64,000 nucleotides of DNA from AC-32 sp963788215 (GTDB lineage Bacteria > Actinomycetota > Thermoleophilia > Gaiellales > Gaiellaceae), in the NCBI GenBank assembly GCA_963788215.1, contig CAWBFX010000001.1, positions 1 through 64,000 on the forward strand, in the 5' to 3' direction. The notes beneath the pieces are model-generated. The model saw only the letters and a program-made list of their open reading frames with translations, was not told the DNA's origin and ran no database searches. Below are positions 41,912 to 48,834 of the stretch, in pieces (position 1 is the stretch's first letter; every line of letters begins with the position of its first letter). Made by a program: the position numbers and the translations under genes.

Positions 41912-43214
41912 GGAACGCTTCCGGCGCCTTGCGCTCGAGGCGCAGTCGGCCGGCCGACTGCCGAGCATCTCCTGCGCGGTCTTCCGCGCGGGTGAGACCG
42001 TCTGGGCGGAGGCGTTCGGACACGCTGACGTGGACGGCGGGGTCGAGGCGACGCCGGAGACCCGGTACGCGGTCGCGTCGATCACGAAGACGTTCACGGC
42101 ATCGGCCGTCATGCAGCTCCGTGACGAGGGCAAGCTCGACCTCGACGACCCGCTCTCGAAGCACCTGCCCGAGGCCGCGCACGGGACGCCGACGCTGAGG
42201 CGAATGTTGTCGCACGCGTCCGGCCTCCAGCGCGAACCGCCGGGTGAGGTCTGGGAGTCGCTCGAGTTCCCCGGCGAGCAGGAGCTGCTGGAGCGGCTCG
42301 CGGAGGCGGAGCAGGTCCTGCCGCCCGCGTCCGCCTGGCACTACTCGAACCTCGCCTACGCGCTTCTCGGCCACGTCGTCGCCCGGATCACCGGCGAGCC
42401 GTTCCACGACTACATCCGCGAGCGCTTCCATCAGCCGCTCGGCCTGGAGCAGACGACATGGGGCCCCTCCGAGCCGGCCGCGCTGCCGTACTTCACCGAG
42501 CCCTACTCCGACGCCGTCCGCCGCGAGCCCGTGCTCGAGCTCGGCGGCAAGGGCGGCGAGTCGGGGCTCTACAGCACGGTCGGCGACCTCGCCCGCTGGG
42601 GCGCGTTCCTCTGCGACCCCGATCCGAACATCCTCGCGCCCGCGACCGTCGAGCAGATGCACGACCTGCGGATCATGGTCGAGCCCGACTGGACGCTCGG
42701 CTGGGGCCTCGGCATCGAGCTTTGGCGGCGAGGCGAGCGCGTCTTCGGCGGGCACACCGGGGGCTTCCCCGGGTTCGTCTCGATGCTCGTCTACTCGCGC
42801 AAGGAGAAGACCGGCGCGGTCGTCCTCACCAATTCGGGCACCTGGACGAAGCTCATGTCGACCGGGCTCGCGCTCGCGGAGGCCGCGCTCGAGGAGCTGC
42901 CGCCCGACGTCGAGGCGTGGGCTGCGGAGGCCGCGCCTCCCGCCGAGGTCGAGCCGCTGCTCGGCCGCTGGTGGTCCGAGGGCCACGAGTTCGTGTTCAG
43001 CTGGCGCCGTGGAAAGCTCGAGGCGCGGATCGCCGCGGCTCCGCCCGAGCGGCGGCCGACGGTCTTCGAGCCCGACGGCGAGGACCGCTTCCGGGCCGTC
43101 TCGGGAGACGAGCGCGGCGAGCTCTTGCGCGTCGTCCGCGGAGACGACGGCGACGTGACGCGGCTCTACTGGGCGACGTACCCGTTCACCCGCGTGCCCG
43201 AGACCTTCGGCTAG
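41898..43214 (+). CDS. serine beta-lactamase-like hydrolase (class C / S12 type)
   Basis: A 438-residue serine hydrolase of the beta-lactamase/esterase/DD-peptidase superfamily. The nucleophile motif is SITK (SxxK) near residue 56, YSN near 150 serves as YxN, and HTG near 287 as the third motif. A C-terminal beta domain (about 345-438) resembles those of S12 peptidases. There is no signal peptide, so it is probably cytoplasmic. The TTG start overlaps the aldolase gene by 14 bp and there is no ATG near. It may be co-transcribed with the gcv operon. Substrate unknown. The stop shares CTAG with the convergent gene. Confidence 0.87.
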   Translation: MRTPEERFRRLALEAQSAGRLPSISCAVFRAGETVWAEAFGHADVDGGVEATPETRYAVASITKTFTASAVMQLRDEGKLDLDDPLSKHLPEAAHGTPTLRRMLSHASGLQREPPGEVWESLEFPGEQELLERLAEAEQVLPPASAWHYSNLAYALLGHVVARITGEPFHDYIRERFHQPLGLEQTTWGPSEPAALPYFTEPYSDAVRREPVLELGGKGGESGLYSTVGDLARWGAFLCDPDPNILAPATVEQMHDLRIMVEPDWTLGWGLGIELWRRGERVFGGHTGGFPGFVSMLVYSRKEKTGAVVLTNSGTWTKLMSTGLALAEAALEELPPDVEAWAAEAAPPAEVEPLLGRWWSEGHEFVFSWRRGKLEARIAAAPPERRPTVFEPDGEDRFRAVSGDERGELLRVVRGDDGDVTRLYWATYPFTRVPETFG

Positions 43215-44263
43215 CGGTCGCCCGCGAAGTAGAACGCGATCACGGCCAGCGCGTAGAACCCCACCAGCATCTTTCCTTCCCAGCGCGGTGCGCGCCCGTC
43301 GCGCAAGGAGAGCGCGACGATGACGACCGCACCGCCGAGCGCCGCAAGCTCGATCGGCCGGAAGCTGAGCGGCAGCGCCGGCCCGACCGCCCACGACAGC
43401 AGCGCGACCGCGGGCGTCACCAGCACCGCGACCTGGGCACTCGACGAGACCGCGATCTCGGATGCGAGCCGCAGATTTCCTCCGCGGCGGGCGAGGACGA
43501 TGGCGCCGCCGTGCTCGGCTGCGTTGCCGACGATCGCGACGATCACGATCGAGACGAAGAACTGCGACAGGTGCACGTCGTGCGCGAACGTCGTGAGCGA
43601 GTGGACCAGGATCTCGCTGACAAGGGCGGTGACGACGGTCGCGGCGCCGAGTGCGATAAGCGCGACGGGCAGGGTCCAGGCATCGCCGGCCTCCGCGCCG
43701 CTTTCCCGGTGCTGTCGCCGGTGGCGGCGCAGGCCCCAGGCCGTGACGCCGCCGTAGAGGAAAAGCAGGACGATTGCGACCGGCAGGGTCGCGACCGCGA
43801 GCGAGTGCCGCTCCGGGTCGCCGTGCCAGCCCGGCACGGACGGCACGAGGAAGAGCAGTGCGGCGGCCAGCACCAGCCCGAGCTGGGTGAGCATCGACAG
43901 GCGGTCGAGGTCACGGCGCTCGTCGCGCGCCGCCCAGACGGCGAGCCCGAGCACGAGCAGTAGGTTCGAGACGACGCTTCCGATCAGCGACCCTCGGACG
44001 ACCTCGGGAAGTCCGTCCGAGACGGCGAACAGCGCGATGATCAGCTCCGGCGCGTTGCCGAAGCTCGCGTTCAGGAAGCCGCCGATCCCCGGGCCCGTGT
44101 GCTCGCCGGCGTGCTCTGTCGCCTCGCCGATCAGCCAGGCCAGCGGGATGAGCGCCGCCGCGGAGAGGACGAAGAGCGCGACGTCGCCGGCGTCGGTCGC
44201 GTAGCGCACGGCGATGGCGATGGGGGCCAGGATGAGCGACGCCCAGAGGAGCTTCCGGCCCAC
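43211..44263 (-). CDS. calcium/proton (cation) exchanger, CaCA family
   Basis: A 350-residue membrane transporter with about eleven TM helices. The two alpha-repeats carry the ion-binding motifs GNAPELIIALFA and GNAAEHGGAI, with Glu in each, typical of CAX/ChaA-type Ca2+/H+ antiporters. It would export calcium at the plasma membrane. The start GTG at 44263 has TAGGCT at 6 nt and is divergent from the HAD gene with only 19 bp between them. Confidence 0.92.
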   Translation of the reverse strand: MGRKLLWASLILAPIAIAVRYATDAGDVALFVLSAAALIPLAWLIGEATEHAGEHTGPGIGGFLNASFGNAPELIIALFAVSDGLPEVVRGSLIGSVVSNLLLVLGLAVWAARDERRDLDRLSMLTQLGLVLAAALLFLVPSVPGWHGDPERHSLAVATLPVAIVLLFLYGGVTAWGLRRHRRQHRESGAEAGDAWTLPVALIALGAATVVTALVSEILVHSLTTFAHDVHLSQFFVSIVIVAIVGNAAEHGGAIVLARRGGNLRLASEIAVSSSAQVAVLVTPAVALLSWAVGPALPLSFRPIELAALGGAVVIVALSLRDGRAPRWEGKMLVGFYALAVIAFYFAGDR

Positions 44264-44268
44264 GGCGC

Positions 44269-44275
44269 TAGCCTA
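44269..44275. promoter_or_regulatory. shared symmetric -10 element TAGCCTA (divergent, leaderless)
   Basis: On the plus strand TAGCCT (44269-44274) ends 8 nt before GTG 44283. On the minus strand TAGGCT (44275-44270) ends 6 nt before GTG 44263. One heptamer would serve both directions in a 19-bp gap. Confidence 0.55.
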
Positions 44276-44282
44276 GCGAGCG

Positions 44283-45002
44283 GTGTTGGAAGCAGTCCTC
44301 TTCGACTGGGGCGACACGCTCATCGAGTTCGCCTACGACCCGGAGCTCGTGGCCGTGGGCCATCGCGCGGGCCTCGCGGCGATCGGCAACGGGGAGCTGC
44401 CGGACGTCGCCGCGCTGACGGAGCACTTCCGCGAGCACTACGAGCCGTTCTTCTGGACGCCCGGGACGATCGAGGAGATCGAGTACCCCGGGCTGATCCG
44501 CGAGCTGCTCCGCGAGTTCGGCCTGGACGTCGACGACGAGGCGCTGGGCCGCTTCCTCGAGGCCGAGCACGAGGCCTGGGAGCCCGCGCGCAGGCTCGCG
44601 GCGAACACGCACGCGCTGCTCGAGTCGCTGCGCGGGCGCGGGCTCAAGCTCGGCCTCGTCTCGAATGCCTTCGACCCCGGCTGGCTCCTCCACCGCGACC
44701 TCGAGCAGATGGGCCTCGCCGACCGGCTCGACTTCGCGGTCTTCTCGTCGGAGGTCGGCTTCCGCAAGCCGGATGCACGGATCTTCGAGCGCGCGCTCGA
44801 GGCGCTGGGCGTGACACCCGAGAACGCGCTCTTCGTCGGCGACCGCCTCTACGAGGACATCCGCGGCGCCGGCGAGCTCGGGATGACGACGGTGCAGGCG
44901 CTCTGGTTCCGCGCCGACGAGCACCCCGAGGGCGCCGAGCCCGACCACCAGGCCTTCACGCAGCTCGACGTCCTCAACGTCGCGCGCCGACTGCTCGGCT
45001 GA
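44283..45002 (+). CDS. HAD-superfamily hydrolase
   Basis: A 239-residue haloacid-dehalogenase-like phosphatase. Motif I is VLFDWGDTL (nucleophile Asp8 with Trp-Gly-Asp), motif II LVSNAFDP, the motif III lysine is in GFRKPDARIF, and motif IV is FVGDRLYEDIRGA. The large alpha-helical cap (about 15-95) places it in subfamily I, near phosphoglycolate phosphatase or pyrimidine nucleotidase types. Substrate unknown. The start GTG has TAGCCT at 8 nt. Confidence 0.88.
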   Translation: MLEAVLFDWGDTLIEFAYDPELVAVGHRAGLAAIGNGELPDVAALTEHFREHYEPFFWTPGTIEEIEYPGLIRELLREFGLDVDDEALGRFLEAEHEAWEPARRLAANTHALLESLRGRGLKLGLVSNAFDPGWLLHRDLEQMGLADRLDFAVFSSEVGFRKPDARIFERALEALGVTPENALFVGDRLYEDIRGAGELGMTTVQALWFRADEHPEGAEPDHQAFTQLDVLNVARRLLG

Positions 45003-45042
45003 CCCCCTGCTCGACCGGTCGCCGCCTTACCCCCGCCCACAG

Positions 45043-45085
45043 GACTTGTCAAGTCTTGCGGAGCACGCCTCGCAGCGACCACAAT
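45043..45085 (+). promoter_or_regulatory. promoter with 13-bp palindrome before the Cys-rich gene
   Basis: GACTTGTCAAGTC (45043-45055) is a perfect palindrome about a central T. It abuts TTGCGG (45056-45061), an 18-bp spacer and CACAAT (45080-45085), which ends 6 nt before the ATG. The palindrome would be a good operator or activator site. Confidence 0.45.
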
Positions 45086-45091
45086 CAGTCC

Positions 45092-45508
45092 ATGCAGATG
45101 CGCGAGCAGGCGGCGGTGCCTCCGAGCAAGCTGCCCCTGCGCCCGCAGGACGAGGCCGAGTGCCGTCGCTGCGAGGTGCACTGCGACAAGGTCGTCTACC
45201 CCGGCGCATGTCTCGAGCGCAGCTGCCCGTTCCTCTACTCGTTCGAGGAGTTCGGCCATACGTACGTCGGCTGCATGCAGCGCGTGTACGACGCCCACAT
45301 CGACTTCGATCTGCTCCGCGCCGCCGAGTCAGGTCGCAGCGGCTTCGGCGCGCTCCGGGCCACCGCGCCTCCGCTGCCGCTCTGCCGCGCCGAGGTGGAG
45401 CCCTGCTACGAGAGCCGGCTGGAAGAGATCGGCTGCGTCAACCCCGAGTTCCACGAGCTGCCGGTCGGCGAGCCTTCGTTCCGCGTGATCGCGCGGATCG
45501 CTTCGTAG
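45092..45508 (+). CDS. cysteine-rich protein of unknown function
   Basis: A 138-residue protein with nine cysteines, clustered as CRRCEVHC, ACLERSC, GC, and later LC, PC and GC. The first cluster resembles a zinc or iron-sulphur site (CxxCxxxC). There is no signal peptide or membrane segment. The rest contains YSFEEFGHTYVGCMQRVYD and has no family I recognise. ATG 45092 follows CACAAT by 6 nt; ATG 45098 is an alternative. The 3' end overlaps the convergent nfo gene by 71 bp. Confidence 0.7.
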   Translation: MQMREQAAVPPSKLPLRPQDEAECRRCEVHCDKVVYPGACLERSCPFLYSFEEFGHTYVGCMQRVYDAHIDFDLLRAAESGRSGFGALRATAPPLPLCRAEVEPCYESRLEEIGCVNPEFHELPVGEPSFRVIARIAS

Positions 45509-46343
45509 CCCGCTTGTAGAGCGCGCGCAGCTTCTCCATCTGCTCCGCGTCCGGCCCATGGCCGTCGCGCCCCGGGACCTCCAACAGCGCGGGGAGCCCC
45601 TGCAGCTTCGGGTGGCCGAGAAAGACGCCGAGCTTCTCGCCGAGGAGGCCGTCGCCGATGTTGTCGTGCCGGTCGCGGTTCGAGCCGAGCGGCGCCTTCG
45701 AGTCGTTCACGTGCAGGCAGCGCAGGCGGTCGAGGCCGATGCGCTCGTCGAGCTCGTCAACCAGGTCGTCGAGCACCTTCGGGTCGGTGACGTCGTAGCC
45801 CGAGGCGAACAGGTGGCACGAGTCGAGGCAGACGCCTAGCCGCTCGTGTCGCCCGGCCGCGTCGCAGATGGCCGCCAGCTCGTCGAGCGAGCGCCCGACC
45901 GTGTCGCCGGTGCCCGCTGCGTTCTCCATGCAGAGCCAGGTCGTCTCCGAGCAGCGCTCGAGGCAAAGCAGCAGTGCCGGCACCACCCGCTCGAGTGCGG
46001 CCTCGAACCCCGAGCCGAGGTGCGAGCCGACGTGGAAGACGACCGCCTCGGCCTCGATCGCGCAGGCAGCGTCCATCGTCGAGCGCAGGGTCGTGACGCT
46101 CTTCTCGTAGAAGTCGTCCTTGGGGCTCGCGAGGTTCAGCAGGTAGAGGGCATGGATGGTGACGGCCTGGATCCCGAGCTCCTCGCGCCGCCGCCTGAAC
46201 TTCTCGAGGTCGGCCGGATCGTGCTCGGGGAACCGCCAGGTGCGCGGGCTCTGGGCGAAGAGCTGGACCGCGTCCATCCCGAACCCGTGCGCGTTGTCGA
46301 GCGCCTTCTTGATCCCGCCCGAGCAGTGGCCGCCGAGGAGCAC
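45438..46343 (-). CDS. nfo: deoxyribonuclease IV (AP endonuclease)
   Basis: A 301-residue endonuclease IV that cuts DNA at abasic sites using three zinc ions. AP endonuclease family 2 signatures are CLDSCHLFASGYD and HVNDSKAPLGSNRDRHDNIGDG-type sequence (metal ligands Asp, His, Glu), plus HALYLLNLASP. A basic C-terminal tail (KRATKRSARSRGTKARRPAARG) extends beyond the normal end and overlaps the convergent gene. GTG start with TAGCGT at 6 nt. It follows an AlkZ-like glycosylase gene on the same strand, making a base-excision-repair pair. Confidence 0.93.
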   Translation of the reverse strand: MLLGGHCSGGIKKALDNAHGFGMDAVQLFAQSPRTWRFPEHDPADLEKFRRRREELGIQAVTIHALYLLNLASPKDDFYEKSVTTLRSTMDAACAIEAEAVVFHVGSHLGSGFEAALERVVPALLLCLERCSETTWLCMENAAGTGDTVGRSLDELAAICDAAGRHERLGVCLDSCHLFASGYDVTDPKVLDDLVDELDERIGLDRLRCLHVNDSKAPLGSNRDRHDNIGDGLLGEKLGVFLGHPKLQGLPALLEVPGRDGHGPDAEQMEKLRALYKRATKRSARSRGTKARRPAARGTRG

Positions 46344-46349
46344 GCGTTG

Positions 46350-46355
46350 ACGCTA
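46350..46355 (-). promoter_or_regulatory. -10 box TAGCGT of nfo, overlapping the upstream stop codon
   Basis: TAGCGT (46355-46350 on the minus strand) ends 6 nt before the nfo GTG. Its TAG is the stop codon of the glycosylase gene upstream. Confidence 0.45.
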
Positions 46356-47387
46356 GCGAAGCCAGGCGGCGAGGCGGGCGGCCTCGTCCTCGAGCTCACG
46401 CCTGGCGGTGCGTGGCAGCGGTGCGAACGGCTCGAGCGCGATCCGCTCGCCCTCGACCCGCCAGAGCCCGGCGACCACGCCGTCGACCAGGAACGTCTGC
46501 TGCACGTCTCCGTTTTTGTGGATGACCGTCTTGCGGTATTCGTCGGGGAGGACGCGGGTGCGGTCCTTGTGCGCCAGCAGCAGCTCGTCCCAGCGCGGCA
46601 GGAGGCGGGGAGGCGCGGGCGCGTCGGCCGGCACCAGCGGCGCGCGCGGGAGATCGAGCAGCTCGCGGCCCTGCTCGTCGCGGAAGGTGCGAACGCGAAG
46701 GCGCTCGAAGCCGGGCGTCAGGTCGCGGATGGGCACGCCGCTCCACTGGGAGACGTCGGCGCGCGTGGCGGGCCCGAACGCGGCGAGATAGCGCGCGACG
46801 GCGTACTCGGCAGCCTCGGCGAACGGCGGGTGGGCGTGGCCGGCCGGCTCGTACAGCGGCGAGCCGCGGAAGCCGTAGAAGGCGCACTCGGGCGTCGGCT
46901 CGAGACGGGCGAGCGCGACGATCCAGTAGTACCTTCGGATCTCGTAGGGATCCTGCGTGCGGGGGTCGATCCCGAGCGCCTCCATCAGCTCGCGGCGCGT
47001 TCGCGGCCGCTCGTGCGTGAGCTCGAGGGCGCGTTCGACGAGTTCGTCCGGCGGGCGCTCCGTCCCGCGAGCACGCACCGAAGTGCGGCTTTCGCGCACA
47101 GCCGAGTCGAAGTACGGCAGGTCCCGCGACGAGACGAGGTGCAGCGTCGCGCGCATCAGGAGCGCCTTGACTACGGTCCGCCGCCGCAGCGCCCGCTCGA
47201 GCGCCGACCGCTCGAACCCCTCCACCCGGGCCCAGAGCGCGAGGTAGGGCGACGACGGGAGCTGCGCCTGCAATCCGGCGAGCCGCTCGATCGCCCGTAC
47301 GGGCGAGAGCCGCTCGCGCCGGAGCAGGAGCTGGCGCAGCAGCGTCGTCCGGTTCAGCTCGCGCTGGGTCAGGACCCTCTCGTTCAC
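46353..47387 (-). CDS. HTH_42 / AlkZ-family DNA glycosylase-like protein
   Basis: A 344-residue winged-helix protein of the HTH_42 (YcaQ/AlkZ) family. The N-terminal catalytic motif Q-x-Q is present as Q40-A-Q42 in LAGLQAQLPSSPY, the form associated in characterised members with unhooking interstrand crosslinks and removing bulky alkylpurines. Other family blocks are KALLMRATLHLVSS, GPATRADVSQWSGV and LPRWDELLLAHKDR. It is upstream of nfo, which would process the abasic site it leaves. The start GTG 47387 has TAGCGT at 6 nt and is divergent from gltX with a 17-bp gap. Confidence 0.85.
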   Translation of the reverse strand: MNERVLTQRELNRTTLLRQLLLRRERLSPVRAIERLAGLQAQLPSSPYLALWARVEGFERSALERALRRRTVVKALLMRATLHLVSSRDLPYFDSAVRESRTSVRARGTERPPDELVERALELTHERPRTRRELMEALGIDPRTQDPYEIRRYYWIVALARLEPTPECAFYGFRGSPLYEPAGHAHPPFAEAAEYAVARYLAAFGPATRADVSQWSGVPIRDLTPGFERLRVRTFRDEQGRELLDLPRAPLVPADAPAPPRLLPRWDELLLAHKDRTRVLPDEYRKTVIHKNGDVQQTFLVDGVVAGLWRVEGERIALEPFAPLPRTARRELEDEAARLAAWLR

Positions 47388-47392
47388 GCGAG

Positions 47393-47399
47393 TACGCTA
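47393..47399. promoter_or_regulatory. shared symmetric -10 element TACGCTA (divergent, leaderless)
   Basis: On the plus strand TACGCT (47393-47398) ends 6 nt before the gltX ATG. On the minus strand TAGCGT (47399-47394) ends 6 nt before GTG 47387. The 17-bp gap has room for nothing else. Confidence 0.6.
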
Positions 47400-47404
47400 G
47401 TCGC

Positions 47405-48682
47405 ATGAACGTCCGCGTCCGCATGGCTCCGAGCCCGACGGGCTTGCTGCACATCGGCAACGTGCGGACGGCGCTCTTCAACTGGCTGTTCGCGCGGCAG
47501 CACGAGGGCGGCGAGTTCCATCTGCGGATCGAGAACACCGACACGAGCCGCGAGGTTGCCGAGGCCACGCAGCAGATTCAGGACTCGCTCTCGTGGCTCG
47601 GCCTCGACCTGGACGGGGAGGTCACTTTCCAGCTCGACCGGATCGAGCAGTGCGCGGAGGTCGCGCGGAAGCTCGTCGCCGAAGACAAGGCCTACGAGGA
47701 CGATGGCGCGATCCGCTTCCGCATGCCCGACGAGGGGACGACCGGCTGGGACGACGTCGTGCGCGGCCGCATCGAGGTCCCGAACGAGACGATCGAGGAC
47801 CTCGTGCTCGTGCGCACCGACGGCCGGCCGACCTACAACTTCGCCTCGCCGATGGAGGACGTCTGGGACGGCATCACCCACGTGATCCGGGGCGAGGACC
47901 ACATCTCGAACACGCCCAAGCAGATCAACATCATCCGCGCGGTCGGTGCCGAAGTTCCGGTCTACGCCCACGTCCCGAACGTGAACGGCACCGACAACAA
48001 GAAGCTCTCGAAGCGGCACGGGGCGGTGACCGTCAAGGAGTTTCGAGACGACGGGTACGTCGCCCCGGCGCTGATGAACTTCCTCGCGCTGCTCGGGTGG
48101 GCCCCCGACGGAGAGACGACGATCATGAGCCGCGACGAGCTGGTCCGGCGCTTCGATCTCGGCCGCGTGCAGCCGAGCCCGGCCGCGTTCGACTACGCGA
48201 AGCTCGACTGGATGAACGGCGTCTACCTGCGCGCGATGTCAGCCGAGGAGTACGCGGACGCGCTCATCGCGTACCTGCGCGAGCAGGGCTACGACTGGGA
48301 CGAGGAGCTGATCCGCCGGGCGGCGCCGCTCGTCCAGGAGAAGATCGTGCGCCTCGCCGAGTTTCCGAGCTTCGCCGGCTTCCTGTTTGCGCGGCCCGAG
48401 CCGCAGGCGTCCACGGACGGCGCAGTTCTCCCGGCGGCGGCCGAGACGCTGGCCGAGGTAGAGCCGTTCGACGCCTCGAGCATCGAGGCCGCGCTCCGAG
48501 GGCTCGCGGAGCAGCTCGGGCTCAAGCCGCGGGAGGCCTTTCAGCCGATTCGCTTGGCCGTGACCGGGTCGAAGGTCTCGCCGGGCTTGTTCGAGAGCCT
48601 GGAGCTGCTCGGCAAGGAGGAGTCGCTCGCGCGGATCGGCGGCAGCGGCCGCGGCGGTCCCAGCGGATCGAGCGCACGCTGA
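47405..48682 (+). CDS. gltX: glutamyl-tRNA synthetase
   Basis: A 425-residue class I aminoacyl-tRNA synthetase. The HIGH-type motif is APSPTGLLHIGNVRTALFNW, KMSKS is KLSKRHG, and NIIRAVGAEVPVYAHVPN and YNFASPMEDVWDGITHVIRG are conserved. It is shorter than E. coli GltX (471) and lacks an obvious zinc site. It charges tRNA-Glu; whether it also charges tRNA-Gln depends on a GatCAB gene elsewhere. tRNA-Glu and tRNA-Gln genes lie 2-4 kb downstream. Confidence 0.95.
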   Translation: MNVRVRMAPSPTGLLHIGNVRTALFNWLFARQHEGGEFHLRIENTDTSREVAEATQQIQDSLSWLGLDLDGEVTFQLDRIEQCAEVARKLVAEDKAYEDDGAIRFRMPDEGTTGWDDVVRGRIEVPNETIEDLVLVRTDGRPTYNFASPMEDVWDGITHVIRGEDHISNTPKQINIIRAVGAEVPVYAHVPNVNGTDNKKLSKRHGAVTVKEFRDDGYVAPALMNFLALLGWAPDGETTIMSRDELVRRFDLGRVQPSPAAFDYAKLDWMNGVYLRAMSAEEYADALIAYLREQGYDWDEELIRRAAPLVQEKIVRLAEFPSFAGFLFARPEPQASTDGAVLPAAAETLAEVEPFDASSIEAALRGLAEQLGLKPREAFQPIRLAVTGSKVSPGLFESLELLGKEESLARIGGSGRGGPSGSSAR

Positions 48683-48761
48683 AACTCGCGCCAGGAGCGG
48701 CGCCGGAACTGGACGGTGGGCCGGGGAAGCAGCTCGTTCATCCCAACAAAGCGGCGGCATT

Positions 48762-48804
48762 TGTTTACGACTTTCGAGCGATAAACGCATCCGGGCCGTA
48801 AACA
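48762..48804 (+). promoter_or_regulatory. long inverted repeat upstream of the M3-like peptidase
   Basis: TGTTTACG (48762-48769) and CGTAAACA (48797-48804) are perfect 8-bp arms 27 nt apart. A related half-site, CGATAAACG (48779-48787), lies between them. TAGATT (48820-48825) ends 9 nt before the ATG, so the distal arm would fall in the -35 region. Likely a regulator-binding region of the 152-bp gap. Confidence 0.45.
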
Positions 48805-48834
48805 GATACGGCTGTCGGGTAGATTCCGCGGCCC

